Assembly (NCBI RefSeq): GCF_003086295.3
Contig: NC_092050.1
Coordinates: forward strand, 146,078,699 to 146,142,698
Source of the DNA: Arachis hypogaea
Taxonomy: Eukaryota > Streptophyta > Magnoliopsida > Fabales > Fabaceae
Length of the DNA stretch: 64,000 nucleotides
Reading direction: 5' to 3'
Shown here one piece after another: positions 32,933-45,369 of the stretch (the first letter of the stretch is position 1; each line of letters starts with the position of its first letter). A program made the position numbers and the translations under genes. The notes below the pieces were generated by a model, which was not told the origin of the DNA, searched no databases, and saw nothing but the letters and a program-made list of their open reading frames with translations.

Positions 32933-35415
32933 AGTTTACTATCATTATTGCAATACCAAAATATAGGACTCGCATTATTGAAAAAAGATTACATAAAGCC
33001 GATGAGAAACAAAAGAAAAAAAGTGACATTAGGGGGAATTGCCACTGAAGTAAAAGTTAAACATAAAATGAAAAAACCATTACGAAAATTCTGTCCCAAA
33101 TAAAGAACCATTAGGGAAATTATTGGCTCATTGGACCAAGAAGTTTTTAACTTTTTATCCTAACAAAATAAAGAGAATCTTGTTCTAAACCAACGAAGCT
33201 GCAATTCAGCAAACATAAATATCTTTTTGCTTTACTAAATAAAAAATGAGATACTTGTGCTTTATCAAATTTAGTTTAAGACTTTGGTTTATTAAAAAAA
33301 GGTTACTAATATCAATAACCTAGAAAAAAATGTACATTTAAAACAAATACTATAAATATTTAAATAAATTTAACAAAATATGTTTATTGTATTTATAGAA
33401 TTTAACCAAATATTTTTACTAAAAAATATAACTATCTATGCAACAAAGAGAAAATTATTTACACAAGTATAATTTCATCTATATTTATTTATTAATTATA
33501 ATACTTATATGGTATAGATTAACCGCAAGTTTATGCTGGCTTAGCTCAAGAAATGTAAAACTGAATAAGATTGCAATCTTATCCAGTGAAATAGAATCAT
33601 TGTTCAGGTCAGGCAAATTTAAAAGGTGGAAATTTCATTCAATTCAGGCCCCCTTCCTTATAATCGTAGATGATTGATTCACGATACATGGAAAAATGCA
33701 TTTAAATCTGTGGAGAGTGACACCCTGACGCATCAATTTTGCCTACCAAGTACCAACCATAACATCACGAGTGACGTCCTATTTTTTCTTTTCTTTTCTT
33801 CTTAGAAAGTCACAAGATTCCAGCGCTTAAGAGTGACCATAATGAATTAACGAGTTAAGTAGAGTTATTTTCATGTAAAATTATTAATTCAAAATTATTA
33901 AATAATTTAATATATTTAAGTAAATTATTATTTAATAATTTACAATTATTAATTTTATATAAAAGTAACTGTAACATAATTCTAAATTAGTAATTTTATA
34001 TAAAAAAAAAACTATACACAAATATTCATAATGAATAATGATACACATATTCTATCCATTTTCTATCAGAATAGATAAGTAAATAAACTTTTAAATAAGT
34101 TGAATTGCAAATATAATAAGACATGTTACATAAATATTTAATCTTCTGCATTAACATATAATAGAATAAATTAATTATAAATTTAAATATAGACTTAAAA
34201 TTTTTATAAGAAATAAATCTAAAAAAATATTTTACAGCAACAAAAAAATTATTTAAGTTAATAAATATTTTAATTTGATAAATGATAGGAGGATGAGAAC
34301 TAAGAAGGGAGAAGGAATGGAGTTAAAGTTAAATTTTTTTAATACAGATAGTTAACTAGTGATTGTTTACTATATTTATATGATATGATTTTTTTAAAAT
34401 TATATATTCTTGTTAGGTGATAATATTAACATCATAGTTAATTGATTTTGTCCACAATAAAAGACAATGTAATGGATAAACAAGAATTGAAGAGATGAAA
34501 GATGATTTTTTTAGTAAAAATAAAAAATATTAGTAAATTATTAAATAAAAAATAAAAATTGAATTTTAAAATTTTCTCATAATTAATACAGTCAAATAAA
34601 GTATATAAATATTATTTTTCTTGTTTTTATTTCTTTTCTAGTAAGAATTTAAATTTTAAGCAAAAGCATGAGCCAAACCAACCTTAAAATTTTATAACAT
34701 TTTTCAACATACTATATTCAATATATTAACAACTTTAAAAATGTGGATTTTTTATTTTATTATCGAAGAAGAATGTGAAATTTATGTGATTATTAGAAGA
34801 TGAGATTTAGAAGCGCAACTTTAAAAATGCACAATACGCAAAGGGCGTATTGCTCTGACAATACGCAAAGTGCATATTGCTTACATGGTCGATACGCGTC
34901 GTTGAATTCCTGCCGATTTATAAATATGGTGTATTGTTACGCTCTCTTTCTCTACGGATCACTCCTCCCACTCTCATTTTGTGATTTTAAAGTTCGACAT
35001 TTTTTTTTTTTACTAAACTCAAATATTTACATTGGACTATTTCAATCTGGGACGCATGATAAAAACCAGTAAATCGTAAATGCTCTTCCACCCTATCATC
35101 ATACAAATCTGGAAGGATAGAGTTATCACACGTCAACATTCGTGAACTCTACAAAAACATAAATTACTAGTCAATCAAATCATTAACAATTACTAATTTA
35201 CTACTAAAATATAATAATTTTCTAACCAGAGCAACTAATTTATTAAACACATGCTAAATTTTTTGTTAATTACCAAATTTAGTAATTACCATGTTAACCT
35301 ACCAATTAATTAACTATCATTATTAAACATTTTTCACCATTAACTCAACAACAAATATTAATTGAAATTACACAACTATCATAGATAATTTTACTAAATC
35401 TAATTAAAACAAACA
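32933..35415. other. AT-rich intergenic region, no gene seen
   Basis: 2.5 kb without a recognisable gene. A short imperfect direct repeat (ACAATACGCAAAG(G/T)GC(G/A)TATTGCT) lies at 34829-34881. The open frames here are short and unconvincing. Confidence 0.5.
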
Positions 35416-35435
35416 ATTTTACTCAAAATAAGAGA

Positions 35436-36491
35436 GTGATGAGAGAGAGAGTGAGAGAGCAGGTGGAAAACACGGGGAGGGATAGACTTACTGACAATGG
35501 AAAGGATCCTAGGATTTGGAATAGAGAAGAGTATCGAAGGTTGGAACACGAGTCTTTCTCCATTTTTGTAGATCATCTTCCAGAAGACATTTCAAAGAGA
35601 GAGTTGTTTCAGTTATTCAACTGGACTGGCCGTATCAATGATATCTATCTGTCTCGGAAACACAAATATGGTAATGTCTACATGTTTGCCTTTATACGGT
35701 ACACGACGAAAGGGGGAGCTTTAAAAGCGATAGCGGAGATGAACCAAATGAGACTGAGAGATAAGGTCGTCTTTGTGAGGGAAGCAAAGTACAAACAGAC
35801 ATCCGGAACTACGAAAGTAGAAGAAGGGGACGGAGAAGATGATAAGCAAAACCTTTCATCTCAGGAGCCACTAAGAGGAGGTGGGACGGATAGATCGCTA
35901 TCGAATGCGCAGGAGTTACAAACGAAGGAAAACGTGAAGAACATGATGGGGTATGACGGGATAAAGAAGGTGGAAGTTGCAGTGGTGGTAGAAAATTTGG
36001 AATGGGTGAAGAGAAGTCTTGTAGGGGTTGCGACGAAGCCTATTGATTTTACCTCGTTGAGGGAAATGGTGATGAAGAACTTGCCTTCTGTAATTCAAAT
36101 TCGGAAAATGGGAGCTTGTAAAGCTCTATTAACGTTTGATAGTATTCGCCATGCGGATGAGACGTACACTTTTAAGTTGAATTGCCTGCTTCAAGTTTTT
36201 CATCGGGTATGGAAGTGTAAGGAGTCGGAGCGCTGTGAATCCCGGAGGGTGTGGCTCAAATGTATTGGGGTACCGCTGTGCGCATGGTTTGTGGACACTT
36301 TCAATATGATAGGAGGACAATGGGGAGCAGTGGTGGGGTGTGCAAAGGAAACAGAAATGTGCAGCACGCTCACGATAGGTCGAGTGCAGATTGATATGTG
36401 CGTCATGGACGTGATACAGGAGACAGTTCAAGTTTTCGTTGGGTCCAAGGGCTATGATGTTTTGGTGAAAGAAGGTGGGCATCAAGCGTAG
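35436..36491 (+). CDS. LINE ORF1 protein with N-terminal RRM
   Basis: A 351-residue open frame. A basic leader (1-40) precedes an RRM at about residues 41-120, with RNP2-like FSIFVDHLPE and RNP1-like NVYMFAFIRYT. A charged linker follows, then a second conserved block with VWLKCIGVPLCAWFVDTFN (about 275-300), shaped like the DUF4283/C-terminal nucleic-acid-binding part of plant LINE ORF1. The protein would bind LINE RNA in a ribonucleoprotein particle. The frame ends at 36491, but ORF1-like coding continues in other frames to about 37740, so even this frame is probably truncated. Expression is unlikely but not excluded. Confidence 0.8.
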   Translation: MMRERVREQVENTGRDRLTDNGKDPRIWNREEYRRLEHESFSIFVDHLPEDISKRELFQLFNWTGRINDIYLSRKHKYGNVYMFAFIRYTTKGGALKAIAEMNQMRLRDKVVFVREAKYKQTSGTTKVEEGDGEDDKQNLSSQEPLRGGGTDRSLSNAQELQTKENVKNMMGYDGIKKVEVAVVVENLEWVKRSLVGVATKPIDFTSLREMVMKNLPSVIQIRKMGACKALLTFDSIRHADETYTFKLNCLLQVFHRVWKCKESERCESRRVWLKCIGVPLCAWFVDTFNMIGGQWGAVVGCAKETEMCSTLTIGRVQIDMCVMDVIQETVQVFVGSKGYDVLVKEGGHQA

Positions 36492-37745
36492 AACATGCAG
36501 TCCAAAGGGGTTGTTTTGGGGAAGATGCCACCATTGGGGAGGTCTCGGATCACGTCACAGCAATCACGAGCGCAGGAAGGACTATACGGCAACCGGGTCC
36601 GTCCACGGAGGAAGATCATGATGAAGGAATTTCGTTGATGGTGGAACAGAGGGAGGAAAATGACAAGGGCAGATTTGTCATTTCAGATGATTTTTTGAGT
36701 GACTGGGTTGAATGCAGGCCAATCCAACGCCAGGCAAAGTGGTAACGGATCAAGCTGTTAATGCCAAGAATCAAGGAATTTCGGATTTGGGGGGTGATAA
36801 CGGTACTACGCATGATGCTGATTCGGATAGGACGATTACATGCATATACGCTTCAATGCATAACGGGCTGGCCAGGATTTCAAAAAAGAGAAAACAAAAA
36901 AACCAGGGTGGCTCTAAGGTTTGGGCCAGGCCTAAAAACAAGGGTTTGCCATCTAACTCCAGCGGGCTGGGCCAATCCTCGGTGGCCATTGGGTCTGACC
37001 TGAATTGCAATAGGGATGCAGCGCTGGCTCTCATACCTGTTCCGGATGTTCACCAGCGCTATGGGTTCGATGGAAAGGGCGACCTTGGAGGGGATGGCCA
37101 CACCCGAACTGGAGATGACACCAATGAGAGAAGGCGACCAGAATCCCGGGGGCGCCTCTTGGTCCACAAAGAGGAAGGCCGCGATCGAACTGATAGAGGC
37201 GCGGTAATGTCGCCGTTGGTGGGGCGGGTCTTATCGGTGGCGCAGCACTCTTATCTGGCTGGGCTGACGACGAGGGTGGGGTCAAGAAATCGATGGTGGT
37301 GGGAACAAGGGAGAGTGGGACGAACATAACGCGATAGCTGGGGACGAATTGAACGACGTAGCTGGGCTGTCTCGAGGGAGTGTTGTTGCTGAAACGTGCA
37401 GGGGGCCAGACGGTAACCATGATCAACTGGGAACAGATCAGGTAACCCTTTCTGATCAGAGTAGAGGAAGTAGGGCGGATGGGCATGCTGGGCAGGATGA
37501 CTGCGGAACAGAGGGCATGGAGAGTGAAACTCAGGTATTTGCGGAATAGATGATGGAAAACAAATTGACATTAGAGCTGACAATGGAATCAGGGGCTGTG
37601 TTGTACGATGAGGAAGCTGACATCATGGCCATTCTTCAGGCTCAGAATGAGGAACTTGCTCAAAAGAGAAAAGTGGCAAAACAGAAGGCGAAGATGAGAA
37701 AATGCAGACCCAAGCATAAAAGCAGGTGTGTCATAATAGTTGTAA
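36492..37745 (+). pseudogene. LINE ORF1 C-terminal region, frameshifted
   Basis: It continues ORF1 in shifted frames. A recognisable end is at 37550-37735: ESGAVLYDEEADIMAILQAQ followed by a Lys/Arg-rich KRKVAKQKAK stretch. The same end is seen at about 13795-13950 in the copy at 12.4 kb, which confirms it as part of the element. The middle (36700-37330) is GC-rich and of low similarity to anything I know. Confidence 0.65.
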
Positions 37746-40700
37746 ATGAATTTAAGTTCTTGGAATGTCAGGGGGTTACGGGGTGATGGAAAGATCAGAA
37801 TGGTGAAGGATTTAAAAATTATGCATAACTTGAGCTTGGTAGGGTTGATTGAGACAAAAAGACAGGTAATAACGAAGTTTGATGTTGCACGGATCTGGGG
37901 GAATGATGGGGGGATGGAAATATATAGGCTCGGATGGTGCATCTGAGGGTCTTTTGATGATGTGGGATGTAATATTTTTTAAAAAGAATAACTGCTATAA
38001 AGGGGAAAGGTGGTTAGGTGTTGAAGGGGTAATGTTAAAGAATAGCTTCAACTATGCGTTTTTCTTGGTATATGGTGCTCATAGTAGAGAAGAGAAGAGT
38101 TATGTGTGGGAAGAGTTGAGCTACATAGCAGGGTTGTGTCAGGTTCCTTGCTATTTTATAGGAGATTATAATGAGATAGTAAATGTGGAGGAACGAAAAG
38201 GTACTGGTAGTTTATCCATATCTGCAGAAGAGTTTAAGTTCTAGATACAAGATACAATTAGTGGACCTGCCACTAACTGATCGCAAGTTTACCTGGTTTC
38301 GAGGCTGTTCGTGTAGTTGTATTAATAGAGCTCTTGTGAGTGTGGAATGGCTAGAAGAATTTCTTGAGATTTGGTTAAGAGGCGGACCAAAGGGACCGTC
38401 AGATCACTGCCCTATACTAGTAGAAGATAAACTGAGGAGGGGAGGTCCTAGACCATTCCGCAGTCTTGATTTGTGGTTTACCCATGAAGGTTTTCTTAGA
38501 ATGGTTAAGGAGGAATGAAGATGTCTAGGAGAGATGCAGTTCACAGATAAATTGTGGGCACTGACGGTTCCTTTGGGGAAATGGCATAAGGACAACTTTG
38601 GTGAGATGAACAAAAGGATTATGAGGTTAGAGGAAGAGATCAGGAAGGTTGATGAATTGGTAGGTAATGGAGTGTATGATGAAACCATGGAGGCTAGAAG
38701 AAAGGCATTAGTTACTTGCTGCGAGAGGTGGTATGTGAGGGAAGAAATTCACTGGAAGCAGATGTCTCGGTCTCGGCAAGCAAAGGATATGGACAAGAAC
38801 ACAAGATACTTCCACAATATAGCGTCCGCAAGAAGAAGAAATAATAGGATTGATTCCCTGGTCGTCAATAGCAGGCTGATAAGGAACCAAGCTAGAATAA
38901 AAATAGCTATCAAAGAGTTTTATAAAGAGCTGTACCATCAAGAAGATTCTCCTGTGTTGGGGTTCTAAGATGGGCTCGTGGAAAGGATAGATGAGGAAGA
39001 CTCGGAGGCCTTAGAGGATATGCCTTCGGCGGAAGAGGTTAGAGAGGCAGTATAGGATTGCGTGTCATCTAAGGCACCGGGCTGCGATGGATACAATATG
39101 AATTTCATCAAGAGGTGTTGGGATGAGATTGGGTCTGAATTCACGGCAGCCGTGATGGGGTTCTTTCAGACATCCAGGTTATCGGCGGAGTCCAACATAA
39201 CTTGGGTGGCCCATTAGTATGGTTGGATGTGTGTACAAGGTTATCTCGAAGGTGCTAGTCCAGAGGATGGGATTAGTAATGCCAGGATTAGTAGGAGAGA
39301 CTCAGAGTGCTTTTGTAAATGGTAGAAAAATTTATGATGGGGCTCTCATAGCGTGTGAAATAGTCTACTGGCTTAAGAGAAGGAATAAGGAGGCAGCCAT
39401 AATCAAGTTAGATTTCCAAAAAGCGTACGACAGAGTCAAGTGGAGCTTTGTGGATATAGTGTTGTAGAAATTGGGGTTTGGGTGCAGGTGGAGGGCATGA
39501 GTTATGGAGTGTGTGATCACAGCCTCTATGTCGGTCTTGATTAATGGCTTACCTTCTAAACCGTTCAAGATGCTGAGGGGCCTGAGACAAGGTGACCCGC
39601 TATCTCCTTTCTTGTTTGTACTGGTTATGGATGTTCTGCATAGTATGGTTGACCAGGTAGTTAGGAATGGGCGTATTTCTCCCTTAGTGGTTGGTAGAGA
39701 CAGGGTGGAGCTATCACATCTTCAGGTTGCTGATGACACTATTCTATTCTGCCCACCTGAAGATGAGACCATGAAAAACTACAAGCGATTGCTGCGGTGG
39801 TTTGAGTTGATGTCCGGACTCAGTATTAATTTTGATAAGTCTAGTCTGATTCCAATCAACTGTGAAGAGCAATGGGTTCAGCGTATGTGCAGCTTGTGGG
39901 ATTGTAAGGAAGGTACACTCCCAGTTAGATACCTTGGAGTTCCCTTAGGAGCTAACCCAAAGTTGGTAAAGACTTGGAAGCCTATAATCGACAAAGTGGA
40001 AGAGAAACTAAGTCTCTGGAAAGCTAAGGTGCTAAACAAGGCCGGAAAGTTGATGCTTATCAAATCAGTGTTGAATAGCTTGCCGGTGTATTACTTGAGC
40101 TTGTATAAGATGTCGAAGACGGTTGCGGAGAAATTGATTTCCTTACAGAGAAGGTTTCTATGGAGCAAGGAGGATGGGATGAATGGTATGCCGTTAGTAA
40201 GATGGGAGTTGGTGCAGGCCCCGAAGAAGTTAGGTGATTTGGGAGTTGGAGATGCTATGGTTCAGAACACTGCACTTTTGTTTAAGTGGTGGTGGTGGTT
40301 TGCGAAGGAAGAGTGCCCACTGTGAAAAAAGGTGGTTTGTTCTTGTAATAATCTGAAGCCGAATGAGTTATTGTCCACTCAGGTGTTACCTACCAGAGGA
40401 GGCCCTTGGAAGGATATATGCCAACTACAGATAAAAGATCAACATATTAGGGATAAGATGATTACGGGTCCGTCCATGGAGATTGGTGATGGTCGTCGGA
40501 CTCGTTTCTGGGAGGATATCTGGCTACATTGTGGTTCCTTGAGAGATCGGTTCCCCCGACTCTTCTCTATTTCAAACCAGTGTGGTTCGTTTATTGGGGA
40601 CTGTGGGTTTTAGGACTGGAACTTCCTATGGAGGCGAGAGCTCTTTCAGTGGGAGTTGGATCTCCTGGGTCAGTTGTATGAGACTTTGAGACCTGTGAGG

Positions 40701-41290
40701 CTAGTATATAACAGGGAGGATAGAGTGGTGTGGAAATATGATAGACTGGGTATTTTTTCGTCTAACTCTTTTGTGCAGGTGTTACAAGAAGGAATGCTCT
40801 CAGAAGATATAACCAGCTACAGCTTCACTAAGACGGTTTGGAAAGATTTAGTTTCACCAAAAGTGGAGTTGTTTACTTGGTTTGTGTTGACAGGCAGGGT
40901 GAATACCAAGGAAAGGCTGAGTCGGGTCGGGATAATCAATCAGGATGACAAGCGGTGTGTTTTATCCAACAGGGATGTTGAACAGGTCCATCACTTGTTT
41001 CTTGGCTGTGAGTTTGCTTGGCAGGTGTGGAATGCTTGGATATCTGTGTTTGGCCGACTATGGTCTCTTCCAGGAGTGTTGAAGGACCACTTTCTAAGTT
41101 GGACAGAAGAACCGCGTAGGAGAAGATCGAAAGTTGCGGTTAAGGTGCTTCTGTGCGGTCATCTGGAACATTTGGTTGGAAAGGAATATGAGGATTTTTC
41201 AGAATAAAAGCAAAGGTGTAGAAGAAATCATCAATATGTCGGTGCTTAGCTATAAAGAGTGGAAAGGCGTTCTCTCTTCGTGTTGTTGAT
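37746..41290 (+). pseudogene. LINE ORF2: endonuclease, reverse transcriptase, zf-RVT
   Basis: MNLSSWNVRGLRG opens the endonuclease, followed by GLIETKRQ (catalytic Glu), YFIGDYNEIVN (GDxN box) and GPSDHCPIL (SDH box, near 38400). The polymerase has ETQSAFVNGRKIYDG, KLDFQKAYDRVKW (block A), GLRQGDPLSPFLFVLVMDVLH (block B) and HLQVADDTILF where FADD is expected (block C, about 39720-39750). The zf-RVT part (40760-41100) includes ELFTWFVLTGRVNTKERL and HHLFLGCEFAWQVW. Stops or shifts lie near 37950, 38244, 38518, 38968, 39050, 39215, 39467, 40325, 40613 and 41170. The last coding block ends at an SSCC-stop near 41290. Confidence 0.9.
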
Positions 41291-41365
41291 GGCTATGTTG
41301 GAGATGGCATGGAGAGGTTCCTTATTTTGTCTTCATTTTTAGGTGTTGCTCGTCTGGTTTGGCTT

Positions 41366-41787
41366 TAATATTCCACTATAATATTAAAACCTCACTTACA
41401 ACAATATATTTATGTCAATTAAAAAGCTAACAATGAACAAATTCAATAATTATTATCGAAAAACAAACACATTATATTATATTTTACAAAACCTAATTAT
41501 TAATCAAAATCATCAACATTATTCCAAAAAATTCGGCACCGATTTAGTTTATTTATTGTTACGAAAAATTAATATAATTTATAAAATTATAATTTCTAAA
41601 TTTAATTATAAAATTTAATTAATTAATTATAATTTCTAAAATTATTACAAAAAATTTTAAACATGTACTTTTTACTAATCTATCATATTAGTCTAATTCA
41701 AATATTATCATTAATTAAAATATTCTCTAACTATATTTACATATATATTTTTAACCATTATTTAAACATATATATTATTAAATTTGT

Positions 41788-41830
<43 letters not shown>

Positions 41831-41904
41831 TCACTGATATATGAACTAACAACAACAATTATAATTAAATTTCTAACAATAATAATTATAATTCTAAAAT
41901 ATAA

Positions 41905-41936
<32 letters not shown>

Positions 41937-42290
41937 TAATAATGTCACTGATATTTATTTTTAAATTGAATGAAGTAGAGGAAACAGAACTTGTTGAAGG
42001 AGGAAGAAGAAGAGAGAATGGCTGCTGGGTGGGAATGAAAGTGAAGCTATGAAAGTGACTCAGAGGATGGATGTGGATGGAGTAAAAGGGGTATGTTGGG
42101 TTAGGGGGCACTGTTGTGGGGAGCAAGGCGCATGCGACACATGATTGGGGTGAACAACTCGAATTGTCCGTGTTGTAGGCAACAAATCGGACCGTCCGAT
42201 AAGTCCCCTCCCACTCGCACCGTCCGATTTTTCTTACGCTGACACCACACGTAGGTAAAGCACACCTGATCTCCATAACGGGGTCTTACC
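41366..42290. other. AT-rich spacer with TAA microsatellites
   Basis: Two (ATA/TAA)n tracts, about 41791-41830 and 41907-41943. The translated poly-Ile frames are artefacts. The part 42000-42290 is ordinary unique-looking sequence. No gene seen. Confidence 0.55.
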
Positions 42291-42782
42291 TAGGGATGAC
42301 AATACCACCCGAATTCGCGGGTACCTACCCCCTACCCGCTCGGGGCGGATAATTACCCGCCCCGCACCGGGACGGGTTTTTAGCGGGGCGGGTTCTTGGG
42401 AGGGGCGGGGCGGGGTCGGGTTTAGGTAATACCCGCCCCTACTCGCCCCGCTATATATATAATTTTAATATATAATATGTATAATATATGTAAAATAATT
42501 AGTAAATAATTAATAATATTGTATCATATTTAAATTTTTACTTTAATTTATGTTATGCATGTGATGATGGTTATATAAATTTTAAAATTTAATTTAATTT
42601 ATTGGATTTTAATAATTATAGGGGCGGGTAGGGGCGGGACGGGTACTCATAGGGGCAGGTTAGGGTTTAACGTTTTACTACCCGCGGGTAGAAGTGAAGC
42701 GGATTCTATGCGGGTTGTTGTACGACGAGGCGGAGTCGGGTAGAGCAAAAACCCGCCCCTACCCGCCCCGTTGCCACCCCTA
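42291..42782. mobile_element. Non-autonomous hAT element, 492 bp
   Basis: The ends TAGGGATGACAA and TTGCCACCCCTA are inverted with two mismatches. The flanks GTCTTACC (42283-42290) and GTCCTACC (42783-42790) are an 8-bp TSD with one mismatch. As in the element at 14475, subterminal regions are dense in CCCGCCCC/GGGGCGGG and the core is AT-rich, so the two are likely related families. No transposase. Confidence 0.87.
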
Positions 42783-44095
42783 GTCCTACCCCATTCCAAC
42801 CTCCATAATAAAATCAAAAAGTGTCCATTTGTCAATTTTTTTTTCTCTCTAAAAATTAATAAGTAAGTTATTTTAATAACAGTAATATAATTAGTAGATT
42901 AGTTGCGTGTTTTTTTATTCTAAATTAAAAATAATTTAATAATAAAATTTATAGTTATTATTTAAATTAAATAGCGTTTATTAGTAGTTAAAAAAATAAT
43001 AATACATAATTAAATATTATACTTTTATCATATGTTTAAATGAATGATAATGTTAATTAGTGATTAATATTAAATATATTTTAGATTTAAATATATTTTT
43101 AATTTAAATTATTTAAATATGAAAATAAATATAATTATAATTTTAAATTTATATTTAAAAAATTAAAATTTAAATAGATATTTAAATATATTTCAGTTTT
43201 ATTATATATCTAAATTTGAATTTAAATATATTTTAAATTTAAATATATATTTAAATCTGACTTTAGATATATTCTGATTTTAATTAAATATTTAAACTTG
43301 AATTTAAATTATAAAAATACATATTTATAATTTTAATTTAAATATATTTCGGTTTTAATTATATATTTAAATTTAAATTTAAATATATTTAAATATATAT
43401 TTATAATTTAAATTTAGATATAAATTAAACATTTTTTGAATTTAACTATATATTTAAGTTTGAATTTAAATATATTTTTAATTTAAATATATATTTAGAA
43501 CTGAAAATATGTTTAATTGTTAATTTAATATATATTTGAATCTGAATTTAAATATATATTTAATTTTGAATTCAAACGTTTTTGAATTTAAATATATATT
43601 TAAATCTGAATCTAAATATATTTTAAAGTTAAATATATTTTAAATATGTTAAATATATTTTATATTTTTATAAATATTTAAATATATTAAATTTAAATGA
43701 AATATAAATATTTAAATTTGAATTTAATTTAAATATCAATTTTAAAATTCAGATTTAATTTAAATATATTAAATATATTTTATATAATATACATTGATGA
43801 AGTATATTAAATATGTTTTATAGAAAATATTATTTAGTATGTATAGTAGGTCTTTGCTAAATATGTTTCGAATATATCAAATTTTAATAAGTAAGTAGTA
43901 AGGATTAGAAAATTTTAATTTATAAAATATTCCAAACATATTTATTAATGTGAGAGATATATTAAATAAAGATTATATAATATGTCTTTTTAAAAATAAA
44001 TATAAAATATGGTTCGTAATATTATATATCTTAAAAATTACATTGTTAAATCTTTAGTCGTCCATCATATGTAATTACTTTTTTGTTTTTGTTCA

Positions 44096-44136
<41 letters not shown>

Positions 44137-44138
44137 AT
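42783..44138. repeat. Degenerate AT-rich minisatellite-like region
   Basis: From about 43050 to 43800 the sequence is dominated by variants of a ~20-25 bp phrase around 'AATTTAAATATATTTT' or 'TTTAAATTTGAATTTAAAT'. Copies are irregular in length, suggesting an old tandem array. An (ATT)n microsatellite ends it at 44099-44135. No gene seen. Confidence 0.65.
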
Positions 44139-44459
44139 TTGTTTCAGAATTCAAAAAGTTTGAGATTAAAATATCTCCACCAAAATGTGTATGATCCCCA
44201 AATTGAAATTGAGTTATGTGACAGTAGATTTTATCACATATCTCAAATACTTGAAAAACTCACTTTATACGACGTACTTATCAATGCTTTGATTGAGCGG
44301 TGGCACCAAAAAAATCATACATTATACCTTTTACACGGTGAATGCACAATTACCTTAAAAGATGTTACAATAATTTTTGGACTCCTGATAAATAGTTTAT
44401 CGGTGTTAGGATTTACATATCGCAGCAGTAGTAGCTTTAAAAATGAATTCATGATATAA
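44139..44459 (+). pseudogene. Plant mobile domain (PMD/MAIN-like) fragment
   Basis: The 106-residue frame contains DSRFYHISQI, then LINALIERWHQKNHTLYLLHGECTITLKDV and IIFGLLINSLSVLG, which is the start of the plant mobile domain shared by MAIN/MAIL proteins and several transposons (consensus '..ALVERWRPETHTFHLP.GECTITLEDVA..LGLP'). Only the first ~100 residues remain before a stop. The body of the domain is absent downstream. Likely a fragment carried by, or left from, a transposable element. Confidence 0.75.
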
Positions 44460-45082
44460 TTTGTAATAGCAGTGACTAAATGAAACCACTAAACACTAAA
44501 ACAGGGTTTCTATAAAGAATATTTACGAGTCTCTTTAATATTTGTTATCAATACATTGACAAAGTATACTCTTAAATTCTTCATATATTATTACAATCTA
44601 TGTAGTTTTTATAATACTCTAGGTATAATATTTTAATCAAAAAATGACAATATGTAGTTTATCTGTTTATGTATTTACAATATGCGGTCTGTGTTTTCAC
44701 AATATGCAATCTGTATATTGTGACTTTAATATTTAAATAATACAACACACAATTTATATATATTTAAAAACAAAATCCGCCCCCTATGTATTGTTGTTGA
44801 TGATTAAAAAAAATTCTGCTCTGACAATTCGCCCGTGCAAATTCTACGAGTCTCAAAATTTCGCAAAATACTGTAATTTCCAATATTAAAGCATTACACC
44901 AAACCTTTTTTCAATATCTAACAAAATAACCCAAAAATTTATCATTTTTCAATTAAAAAAAAAAACATTTTCTTTGTTTTCTTGTGCACGATAAAAACCA
45001 TTATAGAATATTCTGAAACCAATAATACATGTAAGAAAATAAAAGCGTATTGAACAAGATCCAGATCATAATGGAATCTATT

Positions 45083-45132
<50 letters not shown>

Positions 45133-45369
45133 ATGATTCATTATTCATTATATACACGTTCATGAATCATGCTTGAGACACACGATCCTGCTTGGCGCTA
45201 ACTGCTAACTGCTTCGCACGATTTCCGATCAAATCAAAACAAGCAACGACCACCTCGTTTAATTTCTCCTTTGGGACTCTCACTGACATACAAACACTCT
45301 TCACAAACCACACTCTCTCCCTCCAAATCCAAATTCGAAACCCTAACGATTGGATCAGATCAAAAGAAA
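44460..45369. other. Upstream region of the ALMT gene
   Basis: AT-rich spacer, then a (TATC)n tetranucleotide microsatellite of about 12 units at 45084-45132, roughly 240 bp before the ALMT start. The CT-rich stretch 45255-45330 probably belongs to the 5' UTR. Confidence 0.6.

Larger units (their letters stand above)
35416..41365 (+). mobile_element. RRM-type (BNR-like) L1 LINE, about 5.9 kb, defective
   Basis: The longest copy of this family in the window: ORF1 with an RRM, a basic ORF1 C-terminus, then ORF2 with endonuclease, reverse transcriptase and zf-RVT, and no RNase H. ORF1 with an RRM defines the BNR clade of plant L1 elements. ORF2 is broken by at least eight stops or frameshifts. 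No poly(A) tail or TSD is visible at the 3' end, which differs from the 3' UTRs of the copies at 0.7 and 15.5 kb, so it may be 3'-truncated or deleted. Confidence 0.92.

Noticed and set aside
36712..37329. 205-residue open frame in the LINE ORF1 region
   Set aside because: GC-rich frame in shifted register within a decayed ORF1; several competing frames on both strands and no motif.
41663..42276. Ile-rich open frames on both strands
   Set aside because: Artefacts of the two ATA/TAA microsatellites; no homology-like features.
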